Origin: Thermoplasmata archaeon
GTDB taxonomy: Archaea; Thermoplasmatota; E2; UBA202; JdFR-43
Direction of reading: 5' to 3'
DNA: 5,893 nucleotides
NCBI GenBank assembly: GCA_003650975.1
Contig: QMSU01000074.1
Coordinates: 1-5,893, forward strand
Shown here: piece by piece, positions 5,405 to 5,893 of the stretch
Layout of the letters: each line of letters starts with the position of its first letter
Position numbering within the stretch: position 1 is the first letter of the stretch
Notes under the pieces: model-generated
Databases searched by the model: none
What the model was told of the DNA's origin: nothing
What the model saw: the letters and a program-made list of their open reading frames with translations, nothing else
Position numbers and translations under genes: made by a program

Positions 5405-5563
5405 ATGGATAAGTACAGATGCTCGGTATGTGGATATGTGTACGACCCTGCAAAGGGCGATCCGGACAGCGGCGTCGCCCCCGGCACACCCTTCAGTGAG
5501 CTGCCGGATGACTGGGTCTGTCCCGTCTGCGGCGTGGGCAAAGACCAGTTTGAAAAGGCATAG
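5405..5563 (+). CDS. rubredoxin
   Basis: A complete 52-residue rubredoxin, a typical length. [17 protein letters not shown] (4-20) gives the first iron ligands C6 and C9, and [16 protein letters not shown] (35-50) gives C39 and C42. The conserved aromatic residues (Y4, Y11, Y13, F30, W37, F49) are in place. It holds one iron atom bound by four cysteines and carries single electrons in the cytoplasm. In anaerobic archaea rubredoxins often feed oxygen- and peroxide-detoxifying enzymes such as flavodiiron proteins and rubrerythrin. Its second iron loop ([12 protein letters not shown]) is very like that of the fused rubredoxin-like domain upstream (CPICGVGRERFE). It has its own TATA box and ribosome binding site and follows the Suf cluster on the same strand, so a shared redox theme is plausible but not shown. 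Confidence 0.95.
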   Translation: MDKYRCSVCGYVYDPAKGDPDSGVAPGTPFSELPDDWVCPVCGVGKDQFEKA

Positions 5564-5610
5564 GGTTGCAGATTGCAGCATGCTCCATGCGGGTATGATG
5601 TGAGCGTGAG

Positions 5611-5683
5611 TGGGCCCGCCGAGATTTGAACTCGGGTTACCAGCACCCCAAGCTGGAAGGATGCCAAGCTACCCCACGGGCCC
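5611..5683 (-). tRNA. tRNA-Pro (anticodon GGG)
   Basis: On the minus strand a 73-base cloverleaf can be folded. The seven-pair acceptor stem is GGGCCCG with CGGGCCC and has discriminator A. The D arm contains AGCTTGGCA with G18 G19. The anticodon stem is CCAGC/GCTGG with loop TTGGGGT, so the anticodon is GGG followed by G37, as is usual for proline tRNAs. The variable loop is TAAC, and the T arm is CCGAG/CTCGG with loop TTCAAAT. The gene has no intron, and CCA is not encoded (ACTC follows). GGG reads CCC and CCU proline codons. It sits between the convergent rubredoxin gene and the upstream epimerase gene and has its own TATA box. Confidence 0.96.
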
Positions 5684-5707
5684 CCTTGTGCAGATACGGA
5701 AAAGGAC

Positions 5708-5716
5708 CATAAAAAC
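5708..5716 (-). promoter_or_regulatory. TATA box of the tRNA-Pro gene
   Basis: On the minus strand this reads GTTTTTATG in an A/T-rich island (AAAAAGTTTTTATGG). Its centre is about 28 bases before the first base of the mature tRNA at 5683, which predicts a transcript start within a few bases of the tRNA 5' end. It lies after the stop codon of the epimerase gene. Confidence 0.55.
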
Positions 5717-5736
5717 TTTTTGATGCACATCGGTTA

Positions 5737-5893
5737 TCATTTTCGTGCCGGCATGTTTTTGAGAACATCCTCCAGCACCTCTTCGGTGGAATATTGTGGT
5801 GAGAATCCCTCCTCTTTCTCTGCCTTTTCCCCGCTTGCCACCCACGGATAGGTGATAAAATCAAGGATTTCAGGAGGAAATTCGGTGAGGTGC
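5737..5893 (-). CDS. NAD-dependent epimerase/dehydratase (partial, C-terminal end)
   Basis: Only the last 51 codons are in the window; the rest lies beyond the right edge. The segment includes YPWVASGEKAEKEEGFSPQY and then STEEVLEDVLKN, matching the usual C-terminus of extended short-chain dehydrogenase/reductase sugar epimerases, where a V-A-S-G-E-x-A-x-x-E-x-G-F-x-P-x-Y-S pattern precedes the last helix. Such enzymes act on nucleotide sugars such as UDP-glucose or UDP-galactose, or on related substrates, using NAD bound at the N-terminus, which cannot be seen here. The stop is TGA at 5739-5737 followed directly by TAA. The tRNA-Pro gene follows 53 bases downstream on the same strand. Confidence 0.75.
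   Translation of the reverse strand, partial: HLTEFPPEILDFITYPWVASGEKAEKEEGFSPQYSTEEVLEDVLKNMPARK

Noticed and set aside
5578..5590. Small hairpin GCATG-CTC-CATGC between rubredoxin and tRNA-Pro, considered as a terminator
   Set aside because: The stem is only five pairs with a three-base loop, and no T-run follows on either strand.

Overview
This window looks like chromosomal DNA from a euryarchaeon, most likely a methanogen of the class Methanomicrobia; I cannot fix the order or genus. The evidence is archaeal TATA boxes about 25 bases before predicted transcript starts, ribosome binding sites matching AGGAGGTGAT, a short archaeal-type SufB paired with SufC, an archaeal ferredoxin:disulfide reductase fused to a rubredoxin-like domain, and a tRNA-Pro gene with no encoded CCA.

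Left part (1-1464, minus strand): a class V PLP aminotransferase overlaps the start of a gene for a 5-formyltetrahydrofolate cyclo-ligase family protein, which runs off the left edge. The aminotransferase promoter is so close to its ATG that the message is probably leaderless. Next comes a divergent intergenic region (1465-1835). It may hold a worn transposase fragment, and it carries an 8-base direct repeat just upstream of a strong plus-strand TATA box.

Centre (1836-5175, plus strand): a tightly packed cluster of five genes, glutaredoxin, ferredoxin:disulfide reductase-rubredoxin fusion, sufC, sufB and a MutY-like DNA glycosylase. Four of the genes are joined by overlaps or gaps under 10 bases, and the fifth starts two bases after sufB. 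The layout suggests a thiol-redox relay (ferredoxin to the [4Fe-4S] disulfide reductase to glutaredoxin) made together with the SufBC scaffold that builds Fe-S clusters. No cysteine desulfurase or SufE/SufU gene lies in the window. The glycosylase keeps the MutY core but has lost all Fe-S ligand cysteines.

Right part (5176-5893): a non-coding gap of about 230 bases ends in the promoter and perfect ribosome binding site of a 52-residue rubredoxin gene. Convergent to it, on the minus strand, are a tRNA-Pro(GGG) gene with its own TATA box and the C-terminal end of an NAD-dependent epimerase/dehydratase gene that enters from the right edge.

The most notable item is the redox-Suf cluster itself. 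Its parts are known families, but their coupling is a functional hypothesis that can be tested.
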